Assembly (NCBI GenBank): GCA_024195585.1 | Contig: SWBL01000262.1 | Coordinates: forward strand, 1-64,000 | Reading direction: 5' to 3' | Source of the DNA: Aureobasidium sp. EXF-3400 | Taxonomy: Eukaryota; Ascomycota; Dothideomycetes; Dothideales; Saccotheciaceae | Length of the DNA stretch: 64,000 nt | In this document: positions 22,585 to 33,458 of the stretch, in pieces | Numbering within the stretch: the first letter of the stretch is position 1 | Layout: each line of letters starts with the position of its first letter | Program-made: the position numbers and the translations under genes | The notes under the pieces: model-generated | What the model saw: only the letters and a program-made list of their open reading frames with translations | The model's database searches: none | What the model was told of the DNA's origin: nothing

Positions 22585-23142
22585 ATGGACAGGGTAAATC
22601 AGCATCTTGTCTGTTGTTGGCCAGTTCCTGTGTTCAATCGAGGTTGTAGTTTGGATACACAGATGGTAAACTGACGTTCTGGGGCGAGAGACGTGTAGAG
22701 AAGCAGCATCAAGTCAGCACACACTTTCAGGCAGGAAAGTGCATGACGCAGGATTAGTGTGCATAACATATAGATATCAATCACATCATTTGCATTGTTC
22801 ACTGCGCCTTGGATCTACGACGACTCCCTTTTGTTTGGTTTGTGCTTGATTGAAACACTGCTTCATCCATTGCACATTCCTGGCTCCTTCCCGAACATGG
22901 CATCTGTTTCACAAGGCGTCAAACGAAGACAAATTAGAGAAAACATTGTTATATGACTATCGTATCCAAACACAGATCGAAGGAGGAACGATTGTAGAGA
23001 GATGCAACTTTTCCGTTGAATTTCGTTGATGACCAAATGAACAACCTGGGATATTTTGGAGGACAAACTGGAAAAAAGAAAGATAGACAGGACATGACAC
23101 GTATAGAAAGGATCCGACGCCCAGAACTGATGCGTCTGATGC
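22585..23142. other. Convergent 3' region between Cps1 and LEU4, no gene seen
   Basis: Two genes converge here. The sequence is moderately AT-rich with T-rich and A-rich runs fitting 3' UTRs. The 120-codon minus-strand frame at 22863-23225 overlaps the end of LEU4 and has no similarity that I recognise. Confidence 0.5.
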
Positions 23143-25141
23143 TTATTGGGCATTTCCATTCTCGGCCCTTGCTTCCAGGTTTGCAACGACGTGGCTCGTG
23201 GAGTCTGGGCCACTGGAAGGCGCATCGTTCAGCTTCAATGATTCAAGCTTGGGTGCGCTGAAGGAGATTGGTGTGCCAGGTCTGCTTGACAAGAACTGCA
23301 GAGGAAACGCATCAGACTTGAGAAGGGTCAAGGCAAGGTAGGACTTTTATTGACTCACCGAGGATGCGGCAGACAAGAGAGCAATGAGAGAAGCTTGAAC
23401 GACATCCTGGTGGATACCGACACCCCAGACCTTATGCGAGCCAGTCGAACACTCAATATATGTGGCAGCCTTGACATCGCTACCACGACCGATGGCGTGC
23501 TCCTTGTAATCATCTACGTCGAGGTGGATGTTGAGGCTCTTGAGAGCATTGGCAAGAGATGAAAGGGCACCGTTTCCAACACCACTGATGCGGTGCTCCT
23601 TGCCATCGACCTCGATGACACCGTCGAAACGACGCTTGAGGTTCTTGTTGGAGGCAGTCTTGCCATCGGTGGGGGGTGCGGGCGAGATGGAACGATCAGT
23701 GGTGATATCGTAGTCGATGAGATGGAAACGCGGGTTCTTCTCGAGATGGTAAGCGTTGACAAAGAGGTTCTTGATCTCGGTGGGTTGCAACTCGCGACCC
23801 AGGGCGTCCGTCTCCTTTTGTACGATCTTGCTGAAGGCGACTTGGAGGCCACGAGGCATGTCGAGCTCGAGGGTGCGCTGAATGATCCAGGCGACACCAC
23901 CCTTACCCGATTGGCTGTTGACACGAATGATGGCCTCGTAAGTGCGGCCAATGTCTTGAGGGTCGAGGGGAAGGTAGGGGATTTGCCAGCGTTGGTCGTC
24001 GTTGTTGCCCTGTTGCTTGCGCAAATGGAAGCCCTTCTTGATGGCATCTTGGTGACTGCCCGAGAAGGCGCAGACGACAAGCTGGCCGCCATAGGGGGCT
24101 CTGGGGTGGACAGGAATCTTGTTGCTCTTCTCGACGATATCGATGACCGAGTTGATGTCGCTGAAGTCGATGTTTGGCGGCACGCCCTGTGTGTAGAGAT
24201 TCAAGGCCAGAGTGACGAGGTCGACGTTTCCGGTTCTTTCACCGTTGCCGAACAGAGTGCCCTCGACACGGTCAGCGCCTGCCATCTGGGCAAGCTCGGC
24301 AGCGGCGACGGCGCAGCCTCTGTCGTTGTGGGGGTGGAGAGAGACGCAAATCTTCTCGCGCTCTGAGATGTTGCGGCAGAAGTACTCGATCTGGTCGGCA
24401 TAGACGTTGGGGGTTGACATTTCGACGGTGGCAGGCAAGTTGAAGATGATGGGCTTCTCCTCGGTAGGTTCCCAAGCAGCCTTGACGGCCTCACAGACCT
24501 CGAGGACGAAGTCTGGGTCCGAGTCGGAGAAGGTCTCGGGCGAGAACTCGTAAGACCAATCGGTATCCTTCTGCTCGGGGTCGTCCTTGGTGATGCTGCG
24601 GGCATACTTTGTGCACTCTACGGCGAGGGCCTTGGACTGTTCATTGTTCATGTTGAAGACGATTTGCTGGAAGCAGGGGCTGGTGGCCAAGTACAGGTGG
24701 AGAATGGCCTTTTTGGCGCCCTTGAGCGAGTCGACGGTACGGCGGATGAGCTCCTTGCGGCATGGCGAGAGGACCTGGAGGGCGACATCGTCGGGCACGA
24801 CACCAGGAGTGGTGACAAGGCGGCGTGTGAAATCAAAGTCGGTGTCCGAGGCCGAGGGGAACGAGACCTCGATCTCCTTGTAGCCAAGCTTGACGAGCAT
24901 CTGGAAGTAGCGCCATTTCTGCTCGCCGTCCATGGGGTCTACCAAGCTCTGGTTGCCGTCACGGAGATCGGTCGAGAGCCATCGCGGAGCCTTGTCGATT
25001 GTCTTGGAGGGCCATTGGCGGTTGGGCAGGTCAAGAGGCTGGAACTTGGGGTACTTCTTCCATGGTTCTTTGAGCCTGTGGATATGGTCAATCTAAAAGT
25101 GCCATGTGCAGGTTGGGGCCATGCGTGTCGTACATGGGCAT
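23143..25141 (-). CDS. LEU4: 2-isopropylmalate synthase (leucine biosynthesis)
   Basis: Exons are 25141-25134 (8 nt), 25075-23359 and 23295-23143, encoding 625 residues. It condenses acetyl-CoA with 2-ketoisovalerate, the first committed step of leucine synthesis. The TIM-barrel HMGL-like domain holds the metal/substrate motif LRDGNQ at about 41-46, HPHNDRG near 250 and GNGERTGN. The LeuA regulatory domain for leucine feedback is at about 470-600. The 8-nt first exon (ATGCCCAT) joins GCTCAAAG to give MPMLKEPWKKY, which matches the usual fungal N-terminus; the alternative read-through from the same ATG stops early. The last intron joins SAASS to FLSSRPGTPISF. No long mitochondrial presequence is present, so the encoded form may be the short one. 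Regulation by Gcn4/Cpc1 is plausible from an upstream TGACTC. Confidence 0.94.
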
Positions 25142-25214
25142 GATGGGCGGGGTCTGGGCGTGGACGACAGGGGAACAGGTCTGTAGCAGAGTAGAGGGCC
25201 GGCGTCGTGTCGTG

Positions 25215-25224
25215 TATATATAAA
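25215..25224 (-). promoter_or_regulatory. TATA box of LEU4
   Basis: The minus strand reads TTTATATATA about 75-85 bp before the LEU4 ATG, the expected position for a core promoter TATA element. Confidence 0.55.
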
Positions 25225-25297
25225 GCGGCTCGATGCTGGAAACTACGGAACAAGCAGATGACCGCAATTGTGCTGTGACAGCATGGCGCCGACATCG

Positions 25298-25303
25298 TGA
25301 CTC
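25298..25303 (+). promoter_or_regulatory. Candidate Gcn4/Cpc1 site (TGACTC)
   Basis: TGACTC lies about 160 bp upstream of the LEU4 start. It is the core of the amino-acid starvation element bound by Gcn4/Cpc1 in fungi. The flanking base is T rather than the preferred A, and a single hexamer can occur by chance. Confidence 0.35.
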
Positions 25304-25555
25304 TCGCTCAGTGAAAAAATGGCCCTGCGGGGTGTGACGCCGCCGAAAACCGCTGCTCCCCCACCAAATCTCCACGCCCTGCCATCATGCCCCTCGCCCA
25401 ATACCACGCCCTAATCCCAAATGACAACCACGCCCTAACACGCCTTTGACTCACAACCTCCCCTCACAGTTTGCTAGACACATCGTTGTTGTTCTCCTTC
25501 AGTCGGACTACGCCCTGCATGCACCTGTCAGCTTCTCTCTCTCTAATGCTTTGCC

Positions 25556-26698
25556 TCATGTTTGTTTGTCACGTACCTCTTGCACGCATGTTGCAACCAG
25601 CTCGCCGTCTTTTGTGAACATCCTGTGTCGTGTCAGCTTTTGCTTGCTACATCCCCTCTCTGTCCAACCTCTTACCTCTGCAATACCAGCCCTCTGCCAT
25701 CTCCTGCCCACGGACTCTCCATTTCCGTAAACATCCACTCGTCTGCACGGAAGTTGCGCGGCGAGTGGAAGTAGATGGTATGATCCAGACTCACCATCAT
25801 GCCCACTTCCGGTCGTCGGTGTTCTGCGCTATTAATGTCCTTCATGTTTCTCAATGAAATGATGACATCTTCATCCATTCCTTGCATCCTCCGCAGTGTA
25901 TCGTCGTCCATGTCACGAAGCTTCTCGAGCACAGAGTTGTCGATTGCCGACTTACCGTCCTTGTCCGCTGTCGAGAATCTCCACAGCCGGTGCACCCGTG
26001 ATACTGTGCCTATGAACCAGCTATCGCTCATGTATGCAAGAGCGGATAAGTGTGCCTGGTGTCCTCCACTCGGACTGATCTTGCCCCTAGCCTTGATCCA
26101 CTGTCTTGTCTTCTTGTCTTGCGGCCGATCTGATTCGTGGTTCAAGATATGGATGCGTTGGCACTCAAAAGGGCTGTCGTCCAGTTCTAGTAGATTCAAG
26201 TCGTCCGAAGGCTCAGGTACTGCCGGCATGTCGATTGCATGTTCGACCCGCTCGGAACCTCCGCTGTTTTCTCGTACAAACGACATGGTTGTTGTAAAGA
26301 TCGGGCGTCCGCGCTGTCGTGCTTGTACGGTACGTGTAGCGAAGCTTCGACCGTCTCGAACCTTTTCGACGTGATACATGATTGGAATATCTGCACTGCC
26401 GGCCAGCACAAAATAGCAGTGCATGCTGTGGACGGTGAAGTCATCGCGGACTGTTCGCTGCGCTGCCGCAAGACACTGGGCGATCACGGCACCTGTGGCT
26501 CATGAGAAGGTGATGACAGCTTTCAGCATGTAGAGACTGCATACCTCCGTAGATACCTCGAGCACCTGGGGGGTGCCATAGTGGTCGTGTGTTGGTGAAG
26601 AGGCCAGGATCAATGTCTGTCAATTGCTTGAGTTCAAGTACGCTCTCGATTGCAGACTTGCTGGGATCAGCTGGCGGAGGTTTGATAAGTGTCGACAT
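25556..26698 (-). CDS. Acyl-CoA thioesterase II (TesB-like, double hotdog)
   Basis: Exons are 26698-26545, 26492-25676 and 25622-25556, encoding 345 residues. It should hydrolyse acyl-CoA to free fatty acid and CoA. The first hotdog covers about residues 15-150, with the conserved HPPGARGIYGGAVIAQC and HSMHCYFVLAGS blocks. The second covers about 200-345, with SLDHTIYFH, where the aspartate corresponds to the catalytic Asp of E. coli TesB, followed by WMFTEMESPWAGDGRGLV. Both introns are set so these conserved blocks join (YGG|AVIAQ and LVLQR|MFTKDGELVA). The C-terminus is DKQT, which is not a peroxisomal PTS1 signal, unlike many family members, so a cytosolic location is possible. It lies behind LEU4 on the same strand. 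Confidence 0.92.
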
Positions 26699-27610
26699 GG
26701 CGTCTGGTTAATCAGTAATGAAATGGTTGTTGTTGATGGATGCTCCCCCAGCTTCTTAGATAATTCAGGTCCCATGCTATCATGCCTCGGCTGTTTTGAG
26801 GCCTCGGCTCCAGTCCGGTATTTTGCCCTCTCCTACCTCCTTGTGAATTGATCGGTCATCTGCTGCATCCCTATCTGCTCGATTGAAGTTACAGGGTTGG
26901 AAAAAAGCCTCGGTGAAGCAATAACCCAAGGACCAGGAAATTGCATGCTCTGTCTTGGAGGACCATCGTTCGGGGCGAGCGCGTCATGTCCGAGGCGGCG
27001 TGCGTCGCACTTGCTTTGAAAGCGTCGAACTTCACCTGCCTTCAATTCCGTCTGACTGCTTCCCTCTCGGCCTCGATTGTCCGCTCAGTATTCTGTTTGA
27101 CTTCAGCTGACCCCCTAGGCTCCAGTCATGCAGGATACATGCGATATGCAGCTGAGCTACCTCATTGAGCGGAACAGAGACCGTGCCGAAGCTTTTGAGT
27201 AGGCGCGTAGCTATGCTCTCAATGCCCTTCTGGTCTTAACTTACTCTTTTTGAATACAGCACGAATCTTTCAGATAAGTAGCCTCTGCAGCTTCAAGTTA
27301 GTATATCTTGCGTTGGGACGCGCTTCACGTGCCATGCCATCACTAAAAGAAATTGGCAAGTCTTTGCGCGTGTTGTAGATTCATGCGCGATTGGTGAGAC
27401 AAACAAACAGCAAGTGACTGCTGCCTGCCTATTCACTCGATTGAGACGACTACAGCACCTTCACTCGAATTTCAATCAGGTTATAAGACCTCATCCCTTT
27501 CTCTTTCCTCCCTCTCCATCGAACCACCACCATTTCCACTTCCACTTCCACTTCTACCACAAACAATCAATCATACCAATCACTCTCAACCTCCAACCAC
27601 CCAAATCAAG
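26699..27610. other. Divergent intergenic region, thioesterase / Con-6
   Basis: About 0.9 kb holds the promoters of both genes. The Con-6 side has a TATA-like element at 27482 and a strongly pyrimidine-rich leader from 27490 to 27590, including about three copies of a TTCCAC hexamer at 27534-27551. No coding frame is supported. Confidence 0.5.
27482..27487 (+). promoter_or_regulatory. TATA-like element of the Con-6 gene
   Basis: TATAAG occurs about 125 bp before the Con-6 ATG and just before a long CT-rich leader, a layout seen in strongly expressed fungal genes. Confidence 0.4.
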
Positions 27611-28138
27611 ATGTCGGACATCGGTAACGTCATTCGCGGCCACAAGGCCAACCTCAGCAACTCCAACACCTCAGAGGAATCCAAGCAGCACTCTCTGGAA
27701 GTCATCGAGAAGGAGCTCGGTAATGAGACCAACTCCGGTGCTGGCGCTACTGCTCACAACGATGATGGCAAGGATCCCATGAGAGTGTACGATCTCTGAC
27801 CTTGATCACCTCGCCTCTTGCTAATGTGCTCCAGCGCTGCCGGCCTGAAGGCTGCCCTCCACAACCCCAATGTCTCCGACGAGGCCAAGGAGAATGTCTC
27901 GCACCATCTCGCCGACATCACCTCCCCTTCTCACGCTGACACCACTTCCGCTTCTCATGCCGGCGATGGCAAGGATCCTACCAGGGTGTAAGTCGTACTC
28001 CGTACAGAAATCGGTACGGTCATGCGCTCCATACTGATAGCCTCCAGTGCTGCTGGCCTCAAGGCTGCTCTTCACAACCCTAACGTCTCTGACGACACCA
28101 AGGATCACCTCAAGGAGCGCCTCGACGACATGAACTAG
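27611..28138 (+). CDS. Conidiation protein 6 (Con-6) family
   Basis: Exons are 27611-27786, 27835-27987 and 28048-28138, encoding 139 residues. The protein is small, hydrophilic and made of three Con-6 repeats. The first (VIRGHKANLSNSNTSEESK) is divergent. The second and third both contain AAGLKAALHNPNVSD. Con-6 proteins accumulate late in conidiation and in desiccating cells of Neurospora; their biochemical role is unknown. Each intron follows the codons for DGKDPxRV and interrupts a valine codon at the same phase, so each later exon starts with the same AAGLKAALHNPNVS block. The last two repeats are thus an exon-unit duplication. The CT-rich leader and TATA-like element suggest inducible strong expression. 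Confidence 0.93.
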
Positions 28139-28686
28139 ATGTTCCAAGCATCTACGTACAACGTTGTGACCTGAACGGTCAAACAACAACCAAGACTTCG
28201 AGCGTTGAGCAACCTCAGGTAGTCTAGGTTACCTTGGCAAGTCTGCGGACGCATGCTGTGTCATAGCTATCAAGCAGAAATCAAATCACAACTTCAACCC
28301 AGCGCTTGTTTGTCCGTGTGTTTTTGTTGCTTGTGATTTGCCAGTCATGATCGCTGTAACGTAGACCACACGCTCATTGTCCTCATGTCTCACTAGATAG
28401 GAAACAGGCATGAGAAATACATCATCTCGATGTCACGATGTCCTCCAAGGTCCTAGCTAGATGGAGACTGTTGTTGACCGGACCACCCTGTCAAATGACA
28501 GAGTTCGGCTGTCGGAGCGGGGGCGGGCAACTCGGACTCTGATTTGCTAGAAATTGAGTCGCTCGCAATATAGAGCGCGCGCTCGTCATGTTGCGCAATA
28601 GCTTCATCGCCGACCCGTTGTCACTTCTTTGAAGAGCCAGCAGACGTCTGCTCTTCGAATCAAAAGCAGCCTAGAAGTTCGGCAAG
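28139..28686. other. Intergenic region, no gene seen
   Basis: This is the Con-6 3' end and the promoter of the lactate dehydrogenase gene. No frame or RNA is recognised. Confidence 0.5.
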
Positions 28687-30702
28687 ATGCTTCGCAATGG
28701 CATTATACATATCGAGAGGACGCAGACACTAAACCGAGCGCTCGCAAAAGCCCCGCGTGCAGTGAGACGTGTAGGACGACGAGGTTATGCCTCAGAAGAG
28801 GAAGGCAAGTCCTTCAAGGGCCAACTGTACGATAGCACAGCCCAAAGGTTACAAAGAGAAAGAGCAGACCAGCTTCGCTTCGCCGAGATTCGAGCTGCTC
28901 AGAAAAGCTCTGGAGGTTCGCCTGTATGGATGGTGCCGCTAGGTATTTTCGTCCTCAGCCGCTCTCCACCCAAGACACACCAAGCTTATGTTCAACAGTC
29001 TTGCTGACCGGTGCTCTCGGTGGCTATATCGCTGGCCAACAAGCTCCGGCTGACCCTGCCCCGACTTCGACGCTGCCACTTGCAGCCGCCCATCCTCCCA
29101 AACACAACATCGCACCGACAAACCTCGAAGCGGCATGGACCGATTTCCGCGACATTGTTGGCCAGGACAACATCTCGACAGAGACCTCGGACCTCAGCTC
29201 ACATTCGGGCTCCGAGTGGAGCTCCTATCCCGCCCACCCTGGTGACCAGCCCTTCTGCGTCATCCGCCCTGCCTCGACCGAACAAGTGAGCGAGATCATG
29301 AAGGTCTGCCACCGTCGCCGTATCCCAGTCACCCCTTACTCTGGCGGAACCAGCCTAGAAGGCCATTTTGCTTCCACAAGAGGTGGCGTGTGTATCGATT
29401 TCAGTCGCATGGACAAGATTTTGAAGCTGAACAAGGATGATTTGGACATCGTCGTACAGCCCGCTGTCGGCTGGGAGAGCTTGAACGAAGAACTAGCCGA
29501 TCACAACCTCTTCTTCCCACCGGACCCGGGTCCCGGTGCCATGATTGGCGGCATGGTGGGCACTGGCTGTAGCGGTACGAATGCTTATCGTTACGGAACT
29601 ATGAAGGACTGGGTCCTGAGCCTTACCGTCGTCCTCGCAGATGGAACCATCGTGAAGACCAAGCAACGTCCCAGGAAGTCGTCTGCTGGCTACGACCTCA
29701 CTCGGATCTTCATCGGAAGTGAAGGCACCCTCGGGTTGGTTACTGAAGCGACATTGAAGGTCACTGTCAAGCCGCAAAACACAAGTGTTGCTGTCTGCAC
29801 GTTTTCTTCGGTCAGAGAGGCAGCCAATGCCGTGTTCAAGGTCGTAGGCGAGGGTGTGCCTATCGCAGCAATTGAACTGCTAGATGATGTTCAAATGCGA
29901 TGCATCAATGACGCCGGGCAAACCTCACGATCGTGGAAAGAAGCTCCCACTCTGTTCTTCAAATTCAGTGGAACCGCCACCAGTGTTAAGGAGCACATTG
30001 CAATTGTTCAGAAACTTGCCAAGTCGTCGGGCAGCAAGACTTTCGAGTTTGCAAAGAACCAAGACGAAGCACTCGAGCTGTGGAGCGCTAGAAAGGAAGC
30101 CCTCTGGAGCGTCATGGCCAAAAAGCAAAATGACGGTGACCATGTCTGGACTACGGACGTCGCAGTGCCCATCTCCCGCTTGCCTGATATTGTCGAAGAG
30201 ACCAAAGAAGCCATCTCCAAGAGCGGCCTGACAGGAGCTATCGTTGGTCACGTAGGTGATGGCAACTTTCATGGTAAGGCGTTTCCTCGAACGAATAAAC
30301 AAACCCATTCGGCCCGTGACTGACTCGTGCAGCCATACTTCTCTACAACGACAAGGAACATAGTCTCGCAGAAGACCTTGTCCATCGCATGGTCAAACGC
30401 GCTATCGAGATGGAAGGCACAGCCACCGGCGAGCATGGCGTTGGCATGGTCAAGCGGGATTATCTCGAGCATGAAGTTGGCCGCAGCACTGTCGATTTGA
30501 TGAGAAAGGTAAGTCTTGAACATGTGGATGGCGCGTTCAGGCAGGCCACGACCCCAGGTCGCCGCTCCGCTATCTTGTCCCGACTCATAGCTGACGTGCC
30601 CAACTACAGATGAAGCTTGCGCTTGACCCTCTGTGTCTGCTTAACTGTGACAAAGTCGTTCGCGTACAACAGCCCAAGCCTGGTGAGGTGCAAGAGTGGT
30701 AG
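28687..30702 (+). CDS. DLD1: D-lactate dehydrogenase (cytochrome), mitochondrial
   Basis: Exons are 28687-28942, 28999-30273, 30333-30508 and 30610-30702, encoding 599 residues. It oxidises D-lactate to pyruvate and passes electrons to cytochrome c. An arginine-rich mitochondrial presequence (about 1-40) is followed by a charged stretch and a single hydrophobic anchor near 82-98 (VWMVPLVLLTGALGGYIAG) that is only restored by splicing exon 1 to 2. The FAD_binding_4 domain covers about 165-305 (TPYSGGTSLEGH, GPGAMIGGMVGTGCSG, SAGYDLTRIFIGSEGTLG). The C-terminal FAD-linked oxidase domain carries HVGDGNFH, joined across intron 2 to AILLYN, and TATGEHGVG. The tail MKLALDPLCLLN comes from the last exon. 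All three introns fall between conserved blocks. Confidence 0.95.
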
Positions 30703-33458
30703 GATTGATACGAGATAATCCCAGTGGTTGCCATCTAGTGCCTCAACAGCAAAAGCAAAGAGAGTGAGATTTGCTGAACATGTCACTGCATGTGGTCATA
30801 GTCCGCGATTACAGGACCATATTGGGAGTCCAAAATTTGAAGGCGGTATGCATTGATTATTTGGGGTCAAGTACGGACCAACCTCCTCCCCGTTGTAATC
30901 TGTAACAGTTCTTTGCGATCCAATTGCGAGCGTTCTCCGTCCCGCGGGACGGTATCCGACCCTTACCTATATGATTGGGCGTGTACAAACGGATTCCAGA
31001 TATTGGACTTGGCGAAGGACCTTTGCGTGTTGCATGCGTCTCGACTTCGGCTTCGGATAGCCATGGCCCATAGGTATTTGTCTATCCGACACATAGTTTA
31101 GCGTCTGTCCATGCCGATTTCGGCTCTTACATAGGCGTGTAGCTGCTAAATAAGGAGTCGTCTCTATTGCGTGCTAACTACAGGAATTGAAGACTTGTCT
31201 CGCAGCAACAGGGTTTTATAGCAGAAGAAGCAACGATGGTATGGTGTGTGACGACCACCACAATAAACTCAATTTTCTGTGCGGCTTGGGAAAATCTCAT
31301 GGTTTATGCTGCATGTGTGTGTACACTTCTGCATTGTTTCCAGTACAAGCTTGAATGGACTTGGCAGCTAAGCAAACCTTGTCAGAATGATTCTCTTTGA
31401 CCTAGTCCGTGAGCTGCCGCGTTCTGCCGCCCGTGATTCCATTCTTCTCCAGAGTTGAGATGTCATGCTGCATGGAACTTTTCAGATTTCAATCCGGACA
31501 ATGGGCCGGCGGAAGGTTTGAGTTCGTGGAAGGCAGAAAGCCTTCTTTCGAGTCATGCCGGCACGACTCATACAGAACTCTTCTCCATGTGCTCTATACA
31601 AGACTCTAGGTTCTGTAAAGCGTTACTTTTGAACTTGACCAACCTTGCGGCAACGTGGAAAACCAGGTTCCTATTTCCAGATAGTCGACGCGCCACTTGG
31701 CCGGACATCTTCCGTCGCGCCTGCAAGGACCTCTAAAACTCAGAAAGCCACCAGTACGCTTGATCAAGGAGTAGGTATCTAACTGCCAAGCCACATTTGA
31801 CCAAGAGCTCCGGTCGCGCCGGTGCCCAGACCTACGGCTTACTGTGTGAGGACCACTTGCCAGCACTAGAAAAGTCCTGTTACGTGATGGTCTCATCAAC
31901 AATTCACACATTGGCTAGACGCGCACGTCTTCTCGCAAGCCATCGATGAACACCTTTACACATGCGCATAAAGTGAAGTTCAAGAGCAGATGCTAAGTTT
32001 CGACCTTCCGACTCTTTCAGAAGAGGGGTGGTGTGTAGATCCTTCTCTAGTGGGAGCACCCGAGTGGGCGGGCTCATTTCTTTCGTCCGCTCAAATCGAG
32101 CATCGTCATTGCTTAGCTTGATGCTAGCTATCTCGAGACATCCTGAATGGGGCAAAAAAGTACAGAACAAAGTTCAACAAACAAGCCATCGGTGCGTCAG
32201 ATAATCCTTCATGTTCCAGCTCGACACCATTTGTGAGGCTACACTACACAGAAGAACCTTATCACACAATCTCAGGATTAAAAGGTAACGTTTTACACCA
32301 AGATTTCAACAGCCTGGGCGTCGGTGCCACGTTTCGAGGCTTCGAACCTAAATAGCTTACCCTGAGTTGACCGAGCAAGAAGTTATTAGAGGTTCGGAGG
32401 GAACAGCGAGAAGAGAGGAGGAGGACAAAGGGCTACACTTTCCCAGTTTTCATTTGGCGACGGCATGGCGTAAACGTACGAGAGTGGACACTGGCCAGGC
32501 AGTCGACACGAATCGGGACTCTGAAACGACGCTGCGAAGTCACTTTGCTCACTCCTCTCTCAGCCTACCGAATTGTAGCTGAGATGGCACCATGGCAATT
32601 TGGGATCAAAGTTCTTCTCAGACACAAGGCAGTAAAGCAGTAGATTCCACACGTGGCAGTTGCCTCGGACCAAGCCTAATTGGGAGCCGGGCCTGGAGAT
32701 GATAAACCGTAACATGCAACCGCGCCCGGCGCCGCGCCCAAGCGGTGATCTGCCGCGGCGAATGTCTATCCACCAGAGAGGCTCCTCGCTTTACCATTGG
32801 CGGGGGCACTCTGCCGAGTCTTGCACCAGTCTGTGCAGCAGACATCTCACGCGTGCGCGCGCCCACTTGTCCATTATTCCCGCCAGGTCCAACAGTCAGC
32901 CAGAAAAAACTCTTCCTGCCTTCTACGCAGGGTTCGGAAGCCGCTAACGTGCAGACTAAAAGTTCTTTCGTCATGCGTGGTGCGGCTGCGGTGTGTGCAT
33001 CTCTGACCAGATCTCGAGCTATCCAGCCATGGTTCAGTGAGCCCGAGTCCGTGTCCAATGTTTCTAAAAGGCCCATCGTTCGCTGTCTGCAGAGATTCAT
33101 GAATGCAACTTTGGGGTTAGACTGCTCATCACATCCACTCTTCTGCCCCTCATCACCCTTTGTCTGTTATACTTGATCAAAACCTGCTTTCCCACCTGCT
33201 CAGTCCAGGCTGTCTCCGATCTTCCCTTTGTCGTGCATCATCACCCAGCTCGACTCGAGTCGAGCGACGTGCCTGCCCTTAGCCCTTCCCCATTGGCTCA
33301 CTGACCACCGGAATTCCCCCTTGGCGATCTTCACGGCCATAGTCAGGTGTTCGGCAGTTGATATATCTTATCTTCTCTTGACTCGCTTCGGCTTTTCAAC
33401 AACATATTATACAGCTTAGGGCTGTTCTTGTTTGAACCCTCTCGAAATCGCTCTCAAC
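30703..33458. other. Long intergenic region upstream of the bZIP gene, no gene seen
   Basis: 2.76 kb without a supported gene. Open frames of 90-160 codons (near 31455, 32618 and 32745) lie on both strands, overlap one another and show no domain. The last 300 bp is pyrimidine-rich and is probably the bZIP 5' UTR. I found no tRNA fold, transposase remnant or long repeat. Confidence 0.5.

Larger units (their letters stand above)
25142..25555. promoter_or_regulatory. LEU4 promoter region
   Basis: This 414-bp gap between LEU4 and the next minus-strand gene holds a TATATATA-type TATA element and a TGACTC hexamer, listed separately. The rest shows nothing further. Confidence 0.5.

Noticed and set aside
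23593..24366. 257-codon plus-strand frame
   Set aside because: It is the antisense of the conserved LEU4 catalytic domain, where third-position GC bias keeps the opposite frame open.
25142..25300. Leu3 site (CCGG-N2-CCGG) upstream of LEU4
   Set aside because: Only a single CCGG half is present near 25198; the full everted motif is missing.
17196..26698. Secondary-metabolite cluster around the Cps1-like gene
   Set aside because: The neighbours are leucine synthesis, a thioesterase of the TesB type and a reductase; no carrier domain, methyltransferase, P450 or cluster regulator is present.
32325..32350. TTCGAACC-like tRNA B box on the minus strand
   Set aside because: No acceptor stem, A box or anticodon arm could be built around it.
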